Shown here: one piece after another, positions 17,297 through 17,447 of the stretch | How positions within the stretch are numbered: the stretch's first letter is position 1 | Layout: each line of letters opens with the position of its first letter | Assembly: GCA_900770335.1 (NCBI GenBank) | Contig: CAAGKD010000039.1 | Location: 1 to 17,447 of the forward strand | Direction of reading: 5' to 3' | DNA: 17,447 nt | From: an uncultured Sutterella sp. | Lineage (GTDB): Bacteria; Pseudomonadota; Gammaproteobacteria; Burkholderiales; Burkholderiaceae_F | Notes under the pieces: generated by a model | Databases searched by the model: none | The model's input: the letters and a program-made list of their open reading frames with translations, nothing else | Told to the model about the DNA's origin: nothing | Position numbers and translations under genes: made by a program

Positions 17297-17447
17297 TCAG
17301 AGGGCCGATGCAGCCGATTCTTTGCAAAATTCGAGTTTTCGCAGCCAGCGCAGCCCGACCTCCAGTGACGATCCAACCTCATGGGCAAGCTGAGCAAGGG
17401 AACGAGGTTCCTTGAGCCCGCGCTCCTGCTGATCGATGACCTGGAAC
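17297..17447 (-). CDS. C-terminal fragment of an unidentified gene, possibly helix-turn-helix
   Basis: A minus-strand frame is open from the window edge (codons from 17446) to a TGA at 17299-17297, giving 49 residues. The segment RSLAQLAHEVGSSLEVGLRW followed by LRKLEF looks like two helices of a winged-helix or helix-turn-helix fold, but it is too short to name. Its third codon positions are less GC-rich than in the neighbouring genes, which may mean a transferred gene or a spurious frame. It would run in the same direction as lpxK, about 320 bases upstream of it. Confidence 0.4.
   Translation of the reverse strand, partial: FQVIDQQERGLKEPRSLAQLAHEVGSSLEVGLRWLRKLEFCKESAASAL

Overview
This is a GC-rich chromosomal window, and most of it is housekeeping sequence. 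The gene orders infB-rbfA-truB-typA and lpxK-trm112-kdsB-(adk) are both typical of Betaproteobacteria, order Burkholderiales. Together with several orphan lipoproteins this suggests a high-GC Burkholderiales, perhaps a Sutterellaceae member. The family-level placement is an inference; no rRNA or marker search was possible.

Left part (1-7408, plus strand). A translation and RNA-modification block: the end of infB (initiation factor 2, 5' end outside the window), rbfA (30S maturation), truB (tRNA psi55 synthase), typA/bipA (ribosome-associated GTPase) and a YchJ-type SEC-C protein whose TTG start overlaps the typA stop. A strong intrinsic terminator at about 6248-6284 closes this block. dusA (tRNA dihydrouridine synthase) follows as a separate unit.

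Middle part (7409-12397, minus strand). A small lipoprotein, a TetR-family regulator, a larger unrecognised lipoprotein and an FAD-linked GlcD/D-2-hydroxyglutarate-dehydrogenase-type oxidoreductase. The most unusual locus is at 8212-9246. The start of a YbhG/HlyD-type membrane fusion protein is frameshifted and runs directly into the TetR gene. A perfect 18-bp palindrome, a good TetR operator candidate, lies just upstream over a plausible promoter. No ABC-transporter genes follow, so this looks like the remains of a TetR-controlled efflux operon in which the regulator and its operator survive.

Right part (12462-17447). The lipid A/KDO cluster reads lpxK, trm112-like, kdsB and then adk on the minus strand. 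A plus-strand, possibly Tat-exported metallo-beta-lactamase-fold hydrolase with its own terminator is lodged between kdsB and adk. The window ends in a non-coding stretch and the C-terminal piece of an unidentified minus-strand gene with a helix-turn-helix look.

No CRISPR array, insertion sequence, tRNA or rRNA gene, or obvious defence or mobile system was seen. I did not find a convincing new multi-gene system. The decayed efflux/TetR locus is the best candidate for a second look.
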